A stretch of DNA of 8,951 nt. It comes from Mariprofundus sp. Lineage in GTDB: Bacteria; Pseudomonadota; Zetaproteobacteria; Mariprofundales; Mariprofundaceae. Made by a program: the position numbers and the translations under genes. The DNA lies in the NCBI GenBank assembly GCA_021772845.1, contig JAJFLF010000144.1:1-8951 (forward strand). Reading direction: 5' to 3'. The notes beneath the pieces are model-generated. The model was given only the letters and a program-made list of their open reading frames with translations, had not been told where the DNA came from and ran no database searches. Below, in pieces: positions 1 to 6,314 of the stretch. The stretch's first letter is position 1. Each line of letters starts with the position of its first letter.

Positions 1-2
1 AT

Positions 3-491
3 ATTCATGATGAAACATTTGCCCGTCCATGTGGACATATGAAAGCCGCGATGAAAATGGCTAAATCAGAAGGTGACCTAAAGCACTTTAGAAAAATTAA
101 AAAGAAATTTAATCGCATGTGTGCAAACAAACCTACCGCTGAGGATGGAAGTCTAAAGTCAGTCATGCAACAGCTAGGCCAGGATTATGGCACACTTGAT
201 CATGCTATCCTGACTGCCGACTATGATAGTGCTGCAAAAGCAGCCCACTCCATAGCATTCCATGATAAACCTTCCCTGGGTCAGCGCATGCAGATTATGG
301 CTTCATTGCGAACAGAAATGTCTGATTTCAAAAAAAATGATGACAAAGTACATGCCTTGGCAGTTGAAATAGAACAGGCAGCAAAAGCAAAAGATATGCC
401 CCTGCTCATCGAACGTCAGTCTAAAATGTTAAGCGCTTGCATGGCTTGCCATACAACGTATCGCAGTAGAGTGATCGATATTTTAAAATAG
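3..491 (+). CDS. Cytochrome c556/c'-like monohaem protein, 5' end missing
   Basis: The reading frame is open from the left window edge (first full codon at 3), so the true start lies outside. The first in-window ATG (39) has no convincing ribosome site and no signal peptide follows it, so it is probably internal. Counting from that Met, the C-terminal half (about residues 37-150) looks like the four-helix cytochrome c'/c556 family: a helical body with a 'HDKPSLGQRMQIMASL' stretch and a single C-terminal haem motif CMACH (134-138) followed by TTYRSR. Family members are periplasmic electron carriers with covalently bound haem c. The part before residue 37 is very basic (HFRKIKKKF), with a Cys at 28 and another just before Met39; it is not typical and may belong to an extra upstream domain. 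The next gene starts 20 bp downstream. Confident about the haem domain, unsure of full length. Confidence 0.8.
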   Translation: MHDETFARPCGHMKAAMKMAKSEGDLKHFRKIKKKFNRMCANKPTAEDGSLKSVMQQLGQDYGTLDHAILTADYDSAAKAAHSIAFHDKPSLGQRMQIMASLRTEMSDFKKNDDKVHALAVEIEQAAKAKDMPLLIERQSKMLSACMACHTTYRSRVIDILK

Positions 492-500
492 GGGTATCAA

Positions 501-507
501 AGGAGAG
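501..507 (+). promoter_or_regulatory. Ribosome binding site deciding a GTG start
   Basis: AGGAGAG lies 4 nt before a GTG codon (512). It is a strong Shine-Dalgarno match in an otherwise short gap and is the main reason for accepting the small gene that follows. Confidence 0.6.
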
Positions 508-511
508 TTAA

Positions 512-682
512 GTGAATGTTGTTTCATTCATCACGCTGCTGCAAAACCATCCGATGGTAGGCTTTTTATTAGCGCTAGTGTTCTTTGTTTTTATATTCGG
601 CATTAAAAATGGTATTGTATATCTCTATTCTCTCGATGTAGAAAAGAAAAAACAGCAAGCTTATCAAGAAACGAATGATTGA
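512..682 (+). CDS. Small single-span membrane protein, unknown function (56 aa)
   Basis: A 56-codon frame starts at GTG with a strong AGGAG site just upstream and ends at TGA. The protein begins MNVVSFITLLQNHPMVG and has one strongly hydrophobic segment (about residues 17-30, rich in F, L and V). A more polar part follows (KNGIVYLYSLD), with a charged Lys/Gln-rich tail (EKKKQQAYQETND). This predicts an inner-membrane protein with a short N-terminus and a cytoplasmic charged tail. It lies 20 bp after the cytochrome gene and ends right at a hairpin, so it is probably the last gene of that transcript. A small accessory subunit of a membrane complex is possible, but I recognise no family. The strong ribosome site and the sensible membrane-protein layout argue against chance. 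Confidence 0.6.
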   Translation: MNVVSFITLLQNHPMVGFLLALVFFVFIFGIKNGIVYLYSLDVEKKKQQAYQETND

Positions 683-712
683 TATCTCTTCGGCTTTAAA
701 GTCGAAGAGATA
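683..712. terminator. Perfect hairpin between convergent genes
   Basis: TATCTCTTCG (683-692) pairs perfectly with CGAAGAGATA (703-712). The 10-nt loop could extend the stem through a G-U pair and a CTTTAAAG palindrome. The hairpin sits directly after the small membrane-protein gene and 14 bp before the end of the convergent TlpA-like gene, where a two-way terminator is expected. No clear T-run follows on either strand, so it is not a canonical intrinsic terminator and could instead stabilise the mRNA 3' end. Confidence 0.45.
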
Positions 713-726
713 GGTTGGACGAGTCG

Positions 727-1266
727 TTAATATTCCTCGTCAGCTTGCCGGGCAATCGAGACAGGAGATCCGTTTAAGAGTTGCTTCGTAAAGCGTTCAT
801 CACTCCAATCTTGAGACCCCTTAAAAATCTTAATGATGGCGCCTTCAGTAGAAACAATGATCGTAGAAGGCAGAGCCAGAGTACCCAGTTTCTTGATTTC
901 TACTTTATCCGTCAAAAAGACAGGGATATTAACACCGCTTTCCTTCAAATAAGCCCATGCTTTTTTGCCATGGCGATCAAGAGAGACCGGAATGGTATTC
1001 ACCTCAGGATGTTGTTTGATCCAATTGGCAAAACCGGGCAGCTCTTCCCGGCACGGCGGGCAAAAGGATGCCCATAGATGTAAAATAAGAGGTTCTCCCT
1101 GATACTGTTTGCTGGAAAACTGTTTGCCATCAATGTCCTGCCATTTGAATTCAATGCGTTGATTTTTTGTATCTCCGCCAAACAGATCAGACCAGCTGAA
1201 CGCATGAGCATTCAGGGGAATGAAGAGAAAACACAAGGTGAATATAAGTGCCATTCGCTGCTGCAT
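727..1266 (-). CDS. TlpA/ResA-like periplasmic thioredoxin (CPPC)
   Basis: This 179-aa protein has a signal peptide (about residues 1-22, hydrophobic core LIFTLCFLFIPL, likely cut after AHA) and one thioredoxin-fold domain. The active site is WASFCPPCREELP (Cys69, Cys72) and the cis-proline is in 'LALPSTIIV' (Pro133). Such proteins act as thiol-disulfide oxidoreductases in the periplasm, usually reducing disulfides of apocytochromes c or of copper-site proteins. The start is supported by AAAAGGAG about 5 nt before the ATG on the minus strand. The gene stands alone, convergent to the cytochrome/small-protein pair and divergent from dsrE2. Its core (VSLDR..., the cis-Pro stretch, and a DWSD motif near the end) resembles the thioredoxin at 8153-8698, so the two look like paralogues. 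Substrate unknown; maturation of the neighbouring cytochrome is plausible. Confidence 0.88.
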   Translation of the reverse strand: MQQRMALIFTLCFLFIPLNAHAFSWSDLFGGDTKNQRIEFKWQDIDGKQFSSKQYQGEPLILHLWASFCPPCREELPGFANWIKQHPEVNTIPVSLDRHGKKAWAYLKESGVNIPVFLTDKVEIKKLGTLALPSTIIVSTEGAIIKIFKGSQDWSDERFTKQLLNGSPVSIARQADEEY

Positions 1267-1622
1267 ATCTGCTCCTTTTTTCGCCTTGATACATACATTC
1301 GCAGGCTTGCTCTAAGCTGGCCGATACTAAGCCCTTAAGAGATTATTGTTAACTGTGCAAAATAGTAGGTTTTCTTGATGGTTTTCACGCTGCTAAGTCT
1401 CAGCAGCATAGCCATGCTCGCGTAAGCTGCTCCGCATCATCAAGCTGAACAGCCCAAAAATCACTTTTATCTTTTCAGAGTATCTCTTCTTTCGGTGCAA
1501 AAGATCGGAGGGGTGCAACAACAGTGCCATGATATATCTCAAGCCCCTCTGCTTAAATCTATTTAAAATAAAATTTCATGATAAACTAGCCGACTTAACT
1601 ACTGCGTATTAGAGGAATAGAG
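1267..1622. other. Divergent intergenic region with repeats, no gene seen
   Basis: These 356 bp separate the minus-strand TlpA-like gene from dsrE2 and must hold promoters for both. I found no convincing -35/-10 pair; the 1552-1587 stretch is AT-rich (TAAAAT at 1564 and 1569, GATAAA at 1580) and is the likeliest promoter area for dsrE2. Structure seen: three arms GCTGCT (1389-1394), AGCAGC (1402-1407) and GCTGCT (1426-1431), where the middle arm could pair with either neighbour; a direct repeat GGTGCAA (1494-1500 and 1512-1518); and GAGGGG (1508-1513) facing CCCCTC (1544-1549). No coding frame with a ribosome site was found. No GCGNC/GNCGC RegA-type site was seen here. Confidence 0.5.
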
Positions 1623-2111
1623 ATGAACCTGCCTGTTGATAAAAAGAAAATTTCCATCGTATGTTTTTCCGGCGACTTCGATAAAATGGTTGCTGCATTC
1701 ACTGTTGCCACGGGTGCTGCTGCCACCAATCGTGAAGTCACCATGTTCTTTACCTTCTGGGGCCTGAATGCGCTGAAAAAGAAAAAAGGACGTGTCGCCA
1801 CCGGCAACAGCCTAATGGCCAAAGCATTCAATTTTTTGATGGGTGGCATCAACAACCTACCACTCTCACGCCTGAATTTCTTCGGTGCCAGCTCTAAACT
1901 CATGACCATGATGATGAAACAACACAATGTCGCCACACTGCCTGAGCTGGTGGAAGCGGCTCATGCCTTAGGCATTCGCATCGTTGCTTGTGAAATGGCC
2001 ATGAAAATTCTCGAAGTTGAACAGAGCGACATGATTGAAGAAGTTGAGAGTGTTGTCGGCGTTGCCACCTTCCTCAATGAATCAGAAAACTCCCACATTA
2101 TTTTTATTTAA
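1623..2111 (+). CDS. dsrE2: DsrE2-like sulfur-relay protein (DsrE/DsrF family)
   Basis: This 162-aa protein belongs to the DsrE/F/H-like superfamily. It has the N-terminal strand SIVCFSGDFDKMVAAF (Cys14), the hallmark MFFTFWGLNALKK (about 41-53), and a second Cys in 'RIVACEMAMKIL' (Cys123), where family members carry a conserved, probably sulfur-binding Cys. DsrE2 proteins occur in sulfur oxidisers next to TusA and often a rhodanese, and are proposed to take part in persulfide transfer. Here tusA follows after 9 bp, but no rhodanese gene is present in the window. There is no signal peptide; the hydrophobic AFTVATGAAAT and FNFLMGG stretches are typical of DsrE2, some of which are membrane associated. 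AGAGGA 6 nt before the ATG supports the start. Family assignment is strong; the exact sulfur route is inferred. Confidence 0.88.
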   Translation: MNLPVDKKKISIVCFSGDFDKMVAAFTVATGAAATNREVTMFFTFWGLNALKKKKGRVATGNSLMAKAFNFLMGGINNLPLSRLNFFGASSKLMTMMMKQHNVATLPELVEAAHALGIRIVACEMAMKILEVEQSDMIEEVESVVGVATFLNESENSHIIFI

Positions 2112-2120
2112 GGATTCACT

Positions 2121-2342
2121 ATGAAACACTTTCTCGATATTACCCGCGAAACCTGTCCAATGACCTTTGTGAAGGTCAAATTACAGCTCGCGAAAATGGT
2201 AGCTGGTGAGCAGCTCGAAGTACTGCTCAATGCGGGTGAGCCGTTGGAAAATGTGCCTGCATCGTGTGAAGAGCAAGGTTATAAAGTACTCTCTAACGAA
2301 CCGACGGATAACAACAAACATCTGCTGCTAATCGAAAAATAA
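2121..2342 (+). CDS. tusA: TusA/SirA-like sulfur carrier protein
   Basis: This 73-aa cytoplasmic protein has the TusA fold signature. 'DITRETCPMTFVKVKLQLAKM' contains the catalytic CPxxxxK motif with Cys12 at the end of the first strand, followed by a helix and a GEQLEVLLNAGEP strand/turn. The Cys carries a persulfide that is passed to partner proteins, either in tRNA thiolation or, in lithotrophs, in sulfur-oxidation pathways. Length is normal for the family (about 70-80 aa). AAGGA (2110-2114) gives a good ribosome site overlapping the end of dsrE2, so the two are almost certainly co-transcribed. The CPMTFVK form and the DsrE2 partner favour the sulfur-oxidation/relay type over the tRNA-modification type; this is inference. 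Confidence 0.92.
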   Translation: MKHFLDITRETCPMTFVKVKLQLAKMVAGEQLEVLLNAGEPLENVPASCEEQGYKVLSNEPTDNNKHLLLIEK

Positions 2343-2411
2343 ATAGAGGCTGTGATTGATTGGCGGGCCCTCCATGGTCTGCACGGAAATCCTGAACAGA
2401 TCGGCGCTTCC

Positions 2412-2945
2412 TTAGCTTTTCACTGGCCGCTTGGCCAGTTTGCGTTGCAGGGTACGCCGGTGCATACCTAACTCACGCGCTGCGGCCGAAATATTGCCAT
2501 CGCAATCTGCCAACACCTTCTGGATATGTTCCCATTCCAAACGCCTGACTGAGGCTGGTTGATCGCTCACACCAGCATCCGCATCTCCCAGTTCTTTGCC
2601 AAATGCCTTCACGATTTCATCAGCATTGGCAGGTTTGGCCAAATAATGGGTTGCCCCTAACTTGATCGCTTCAACCGCCGTCGCAACACTGGCATAACCG
2701 GTCAACACCACGATAGACATCTCTGAAGAGGAGGCATGCAAGCTTTCCACCAACACCAGTCCGGATGGACCACCTGGCATCGAAAGATCTACCACTGCAA
2801 AGTCAGGTCTGAGCCCCTCTTCAAGCAAGCCCTGTGCTTGTGCCACACTGTTCGCAGTTGTCACATCAAAACCACGCTTTTGCAACGCTTTTGCCAACAC
2901 CTGACAAAAAACATGATCATCATCCACCAGCAACAGATCCTGCAT
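2412..2945 (-). CDS. regA: RegA/PrrA/ActR-type response regulator
   Basis: The protein has 177 aa: a receiver domain (about 1-118) and a short Fis-type helix-turn-helix (about 135-172). Receiver marks are acidic Asp8/Asp9, phospho-acceptor Asp53 in 'FAVVDLSMPGG', Thr82 in 'VVLTGYAS' and Lys104 in 'YLAKPAN'. The DNA-binding part 'GNISAAARELGMHRRTLQRKL' is the nearly invariant recognition helix of the RegA/PrrA/ActR/RegR family. These regulators receive phosphate from RegB under reducing conditions and control respiration, energy and carbon or nitrogen metabolism. The start is supported by AAGGAG 8 nt upstream, overlapping the end of regB; the genes are 4 bp apart and surely co-transcribed. The C-terminus (AKRPVKS) is intact and length matches the family. 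Regulon members here are not proven, but see the palindrome at 4281-4305. Confidence 0.95.
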   Translation of the reverse strand: MQDLLLVDDDHVFCQVLAKALQKRGFDVTTANSVAQAQGLLEEGLRPDFAVVDLSMPGGPSGLVLVESLHASSSEMSIVVLTGYASVATAVEAIKLGATHYLAKPANADEIVKAFGKELGDADAGVSDQPASVRRLEWEHIQKVLADCDGNISAAARELGMHRRTLQRKLAKRPVKS

Positions 2946-2949
2946 CAGA

Positions 2950-4218
2950 TCACTCCTTATGCCTCGGCAGCGTCACGCGTGCGCAGGCGCCGCCATCAAC
3001 AGGGTTAGAGAGCTCCAGTTTTCCACCCAAACGATCTATAACTGCGTGGCTGAGAAACAGGCCAAGCCCGCTACCCGTCGTTTTGGTGGATATTTCCGGC
3101 TGACCGGAATGATCCAGAATATACTGTGGAAAACCCGGCCCCTGGTCCCCAACTTCCAACCACAAACATTCATCATCCCATCCGAATGCAAGCATCATAG
3201 CTTGCGACGATGCATCTGCTGCATTGTTCAGTAAGTTATAGAGAGCCTGGGTCAAGGTGATATCAGCCACCAACTCCGGAACCACCCCATCGGTAGCCTG
3301 CTTTAATCGCATCTCCGCACGTGGTCGCATCATCTGCCACTGCGTACTTACTTCACGCATATAAGCATCAAATGCCAAGCTGCGGCCACCTTCCGCCCGC
3401 AGCTGTCCAGCACTGGCAGAGAGCTGTGACAGCACCTGTTTACAACGCGCTAATTCTGTTTTGAGCAGTGTTGTTTGCGCCGTAATTTCACTATTATCAG
3501 CATAATCACACTCCAGCTCATGCGATACCACGGCCATCGTTGCAAGCGGTGTGCCCAACTCATGTGCAGCCCCTGCAGCCATCGCTCCCAGAGCCAAGAC
3601 ATGACTATCGCGTTCGGCCACTTCCCGCATCTCTGTCAGACGCAAATCACGCACGCGAATACTTTGACTCATACGCATGACAAAAAAGACGATCAAACCC
3701 ACACTTAACACAAAGCTGAACCACATGCCCAACAAATGCATATGAAAACCAGATGTACCAGCCGTGCCGGCCATCACAAACAGTGGACGATAAAAAAACA
3801 CCAATAGCGTATAACAAACCAGAATAACCGCCGCCATGCCCATCGCTTGGCGCTGAGCCAGGGTAGAGCTGACAATGATTAATGGCAGCAGGTACAAGGA
3901 TATTAACGGATTGGTATAGCCCCCCGAAAAGTAGAGCAGCAGTGTCAAAAACAGCACATCCAGCATTAACTGGCAAAAATAGGTGCGTTCATTCACCCCT
4001 CTGTTTCGCACCAAAAAAAACAGCGATGCCACATTCACGGCAATATAGAGCGTAATAAGCGTCATCAGTGGTGGCAGCGCCAATTCAATACCGTCGTAAA
4101 ACAGAGAAACGAGCACCAGCAGCAACTGACACAAAATCAACACCACACGCATCAATAACAGGCGTCCCATATTGGCCGGTAAAATGCCGACCCCTTCTCT
4201 CATTCCAAACAACGTCAT
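2950..4218 (-). CDS. regB: RegB/PrrB/ActS-type redox-sensing histidine kinase
   Basis: This 422-aa inner-membrane kinase has about six hydrophobic segments in residues 20-182, then a cytoplasmic kinase core. The H-box is LGAMAAGAAHELGTPLATM with phospho-His219; the N-box is LLNNAADAS (about 329-337); G-boxes are DQGPGF (358-363) and TGSGLGLFLS (381-390). Two redox features of the RegB family are retained. GGYTNPL (99-105) matches the quinone-binding motif GGxxNPF except Leu for Phe, and Cys259 in 'ARCKQVL' lies 40 residues after the His, as does redox-active Cys265 relative to His225 in Rhodobacter capsulatus RegB. The ATG at 4218 has GGAG 5 nt upstream and is preferred over Met6, which lacks a ribosome site. 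It heads the regB-regA operon and its product should phosphorylate the adjacent regulator. Confidence 0.95.
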   Translation of the reverse strand: MTLFGMREGVGILPANMGRLLLMRVVLILCQLLLVLVSLFYDGIELALPPLMTLITLYIAVNVASLFFLVRNRGVNERTYFCQLMLDVLFLTLLLYFSGGYTNPLISLYLLPLIIVSSTLAQRQAMGMAAVILVCYTLLVFFYRPLFVMAGTAGTSGFHMHLLGMWFSFVLSVGLIVFFVMRMSQSIRVRDLRLTEMREVAERDSHVLALGAMAAGAAHELGTPLATMAVVSHELECDYADNSEITAQTTLLKTELARCKQVLSQLSASAGQLRAEGGRSLAFDAYMREVSTQWQMMRPRAEMRLKQATDGVVPELVADITLTQALYNLLNNAADASSQAMMLAFGWDDECLWLEVGDQGPGFPQYILDHSGQPEISTKTTGSGLGLFLSHAVIDRLGGKLELSNPVDGGACARVTLPRHKE

Positions 4219-4280
4219 CTACGCTCCAACCTCTTATTTCATCACCTTATTCGGCAAGTTTACAACAGCAGGTCATGAAG

Positions 4281-4305
4281 GGCATGCGACAATTTGTCGC
4301 ATGCC
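4281..4305. promoter_or_regulatory. Probable RegA-binding palindrome upstream of regB
   Basis: A perfect inverted repeat of 12-bp arms around one central T contains GCGAC (4286-4290), a 5-bp AT-only spacer, and GTCGC (4296-4300). This fits the published RegA/PrrA recognition pattern GCGNC-Nx-GNCGC. It lies 62 bp from the regB start and 201 bp from the start of the divergent lipoprotein gene. Phosphorylated RegA probably binds here to control its own operon, and perhaps the divergent one. A factor-independent terminator is unlikely, because the site sits in a promoter region and no T-run follows. Confidence 0.7.
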
Positions 4306-4506
4306 GAAAGCATACATCCAGCTCTAGTGTTCGCTCCAAATACAGGAGATGACCCTAGCCATGCAGAACACCCATTAGCCTTTGAAATCCATCGCCCGAT
4401 CAGAATTAGATGTGATCAAAATGGCTCGTGCAATTGGCACTTGAAGATACTACAGGAATAGGCGTGTTGTATTAATTGAACAATCAAAATTTCAGGAGAT
4501 TTTATA

Positions 4507-6312
4507 ATGAATCAAATCAAAAACTGGTCGCGGCCATCGATTCGCGCCTTAATCATTGCAGGAATAGCCTCCCTGTTACTCTCCGCCTGTGGCGGTGGCG
4601 GTGGATCTTCTATCCCTGCAGCCACAACCACGGCTGTAAGCGGAGCTGCTGTTGCTGGTGCAGTTAGCGGCACAGTAATTGTTAACAACGCCGCAGGCAC
4701 ACAAGTTGCCACTGGTACTGTGACCAATGGTTTATTCATAGTAAACATTCCTAATGCAGCATTGGCTGGAGAACTCGAATTTATAGTCACTGGCACCTAT
4801 ACCGATGAGGTTTCAGGTTCGACAGTAAACTTATCAGTAACAAATCCACTGCTATTAAGAACAGCAGCGGCTCATTTCACTGCAGGAACAGCAGCGAGTG
4901 CTCCGATTACTCAAGACTCGAGCGTCATTGCAGGGCTTGTTGGCAATGGCATGACACTGGTGAATGCTCAAGCTGCATTTAACACGGCATTTGGCTATAC
5001 ACCTGATTTGTCCGCAGTTCCGTTCGCCCCGAATGGTGCAATACCGGCGGGAGCTGCGCAGAATGATCAGGATGCAGCTTTTCGTGCTGGAGTCTTTAGT
5101 CAGTTGACCAATGACCTGGGGCTGACCACAGCAACCGACATGGCCGAACTGCCTGCCAAACTTGCAGCAGATCTGGCTGATGGAACACTCGATGGGCTTG
5201 TGAACGGCAACCCTGTGACCTTTACTGGTGGTGCAAATTTACAAACATTGCATCAGAACAAACCTTTGGGGAATCGCATCAGCATGGCTCTGGCTACGTT
5301 TGCAGGCAATTCAACTGCCAACACATCAGGTGTAACGCCTCCATCTATGGGCTTGCCACCTATCGTTTCCGATGCAGCAGGTACAATAAAGCAGACCACA
5401 CTTAGCGATGGAACTGTCATCAACGTCAAGGTTGATGTTGTGCCTGCAGTAGCTCCATTTCAGGCTGGTTTTAAAGTTTCCAGAACACGACACACGGTTA
5501 CTTTAACTGATATCAATGGCCAGCCTGTCGATATTACCACCAACCCTAAAGTCACTGGTCTGATGGTGATGCCATGGATGTATATGAATAGCGGTCACGC
5601 TCACCCAACCGAACAGCTGATGATCAATCCAGCTCAGGCAGCAACAGGCATCTACACAATCGACATCTTCTATCGCATGGCCTCTGGCATGAATAATATG
5701 CCAATGGGACAATGGGAACTCGATGTTCAATTGACCGATGCTACAGCTGCAGCCGCTGGTACCAAGGTGCACAGCTTTTTCTTCCCGAACGTGATGATGG
5801 CGATGGGGGCAGATGTGCTTCGAGCAACCGGTAACAATGTGGCTGATACCTGGACGAATATGATTGGCACAGCTCCGCGTGCATATGCTGTATGGCTGAG
5901 AGATATTGCTGCTAATCCAGCTGGCGGCCATGATCTAACGGTGTTCGCAGCCACCCAGAATATGGCCAACATGGTGCCTGGTGCTATGCCTGCAGGCGCT
6001 CACCCAATGATGATGACCTTCCCTGGTGTTGTTGCTGGTAGCACCCTGCATGGCCCATTGCCTCAAGGCTCAATGACACGCCCAACCTTAACCGTTGGAG
6101 CAATTACGCTTCAAGCCTCTACTGATGGTGGCACAACATGGCAGCCTCTGACAGCGATGGGCAGTGGCGCGTACTCCATCACAGGCCTTACCGGCCTGAC
6201 TTCTGCTGCCGCTGCAACGATTGATTATCAGCTTACTGTCGATATCGGTGCGGGCGCTAATAGTCTCGCTCCCGCAGCAGGATTTCTTCAACATAGCTTT
6301 ACTGCCCCATAA
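4507..6312 (+). CDS. Large Met/His-rich lipoprotein, candidate metal-binding
   Basis: This 601-aa lipoprotein has a signal peptide with lipobox LLSAC (Cys28), followed by GGGGGSS, a common tether of surface or outer-membrane lipoproteins. Residues about 45-115 are beta-rich and look like a carboxypeptidase-regulatory-type fold (VSGTVIVNNAAGTQVATGTV). About 138-250 is helical with 'SSVIAGLVGNGMTLVNAQAAFNTAFGYTPDL', a pattern seen in multidomain lipoproteins. From 325 on, the protein is rich in Met and His: M353, 355, 358, 360, H364, H366, M391, 395, 398, 400, H422, M430, 431, 433, then M486, 489, 494, H499, M501-503. The layout of the 325-412 part recalls FixH/YtkA-type beta domains, which suggests copper binding, but this is inference. 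AGGAG 8 nt before the ATG supports the start. It is the first gene of the five-gene operon. Exact family not recognised. Confidence 0.85.
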   Translation: MNQIKNWSRPSIRALIIAGIASLLLSACGGGGGSSIPAATTTAVSGAAVAGAVSGTVIVNNAAGTQVATGTVTNGLFIVNIPNAALAGELEFIVTGTYTDEVSGSTVNLSVTNPLLLRTAAAHFTAGTAASAPITQDSSVIAGLVGNGMTLVNAQAAFNTAFGYTPDLSAVPFAPNGAIPAGAAQNDQDAAFRAGVFSQLTNDLGLTTATDMAELPAKLAADLADGTLDGLVNGNPVTFTGGANLQTLHQNKPLGNRISMALATFAGNSTANTSGVTPPSMGLPPIVSDAAGTIKQTTLSDGTVINVKVDVVPAVAPFQAGFKVSRTRHTVTLTDINGQPVDITTNPKVTGLMVMPWMYMNSGHAHPTEQLMINPAQAATGIYTIDIFYRMASGMNNMPMGQWELDVQLTDATAAAAGTKVHSFFFPNVMMAMGADVLRATGNNVADTWTNMIGTAPRAYAVWLRDIAANPAGGHDLTVFAATQNMANMVPGAMPAGAHPMMMTFPGVVAGSTLHGPLPQGSMTRPTLTVGAITLQASTDGGTTWQPLTAMGSGAYSITGLTGLTSAAAATIDYQLTVDIGAGANSLAPAAGFLQHSFTAP

Positions 6313-6314
6313 TG
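6310..6314 (+). promoter_or_regulatory. TAATG stop-start overlap, re-initiation site
   Basis: The lipoprotein stop TAA and the barrel start ATG share one A. The 20 bases before it are pyrimidine rich with no Shine-Dalgarno match, unlike the other genes of the operon. Expression of the barrel probably depends on ribosomes finishing the lipoprotein gene, which would fix their ratio. Confidence 0.5.

Noticed and set aside
1378..1425. 15-codon hydrophobic peptide (MVFTLLSLSSIAMLA) that could be a leader peptide
   Set aside because: No ribosome site, no link to an attenuator, and no downstream gene close enough.
1595..1936. 113-codon minus-strand frame opposite dsrE2
   Set aside because: It is the antisense shadow of a well-recognised DsrE2 gene.
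2343..2411. GGGCCC-containing stretch between convergent tusA and regA, considered as a terminator
   Set aside because: The palindrome is only 6 bp with no stem-loop of useful length and no T-run next to it.
4428..4440. GTGCAATTGGCAC near-palindrome upstream of the lipoprotein, considered as a sigma-54 -24/-12 promoter or operator
   Set aside because: TTGGCAC gives a -24-like box, but no TTGCA-type -12 box lies at the right spacing, and one arm lacks a base for perfect symmetry.
4476..4667. 63-codon + strand frame overlapping the start of the large lipoprotein gene
   Set aside because: It is in another frame over the signal peptide and Gly-rich coding region, with no product logic; the lipoprotein frame has the ribosome site, lipobox and full length.
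5503..5972. Minus-strand frames of 142 and 81 codons inside the lipoprotein gene
   Set aside because: They are antisense to a gene with clear domains and are His/Cys rich because they oppose Met- and Ala-rich codons; no ribosome site or recognisable product.
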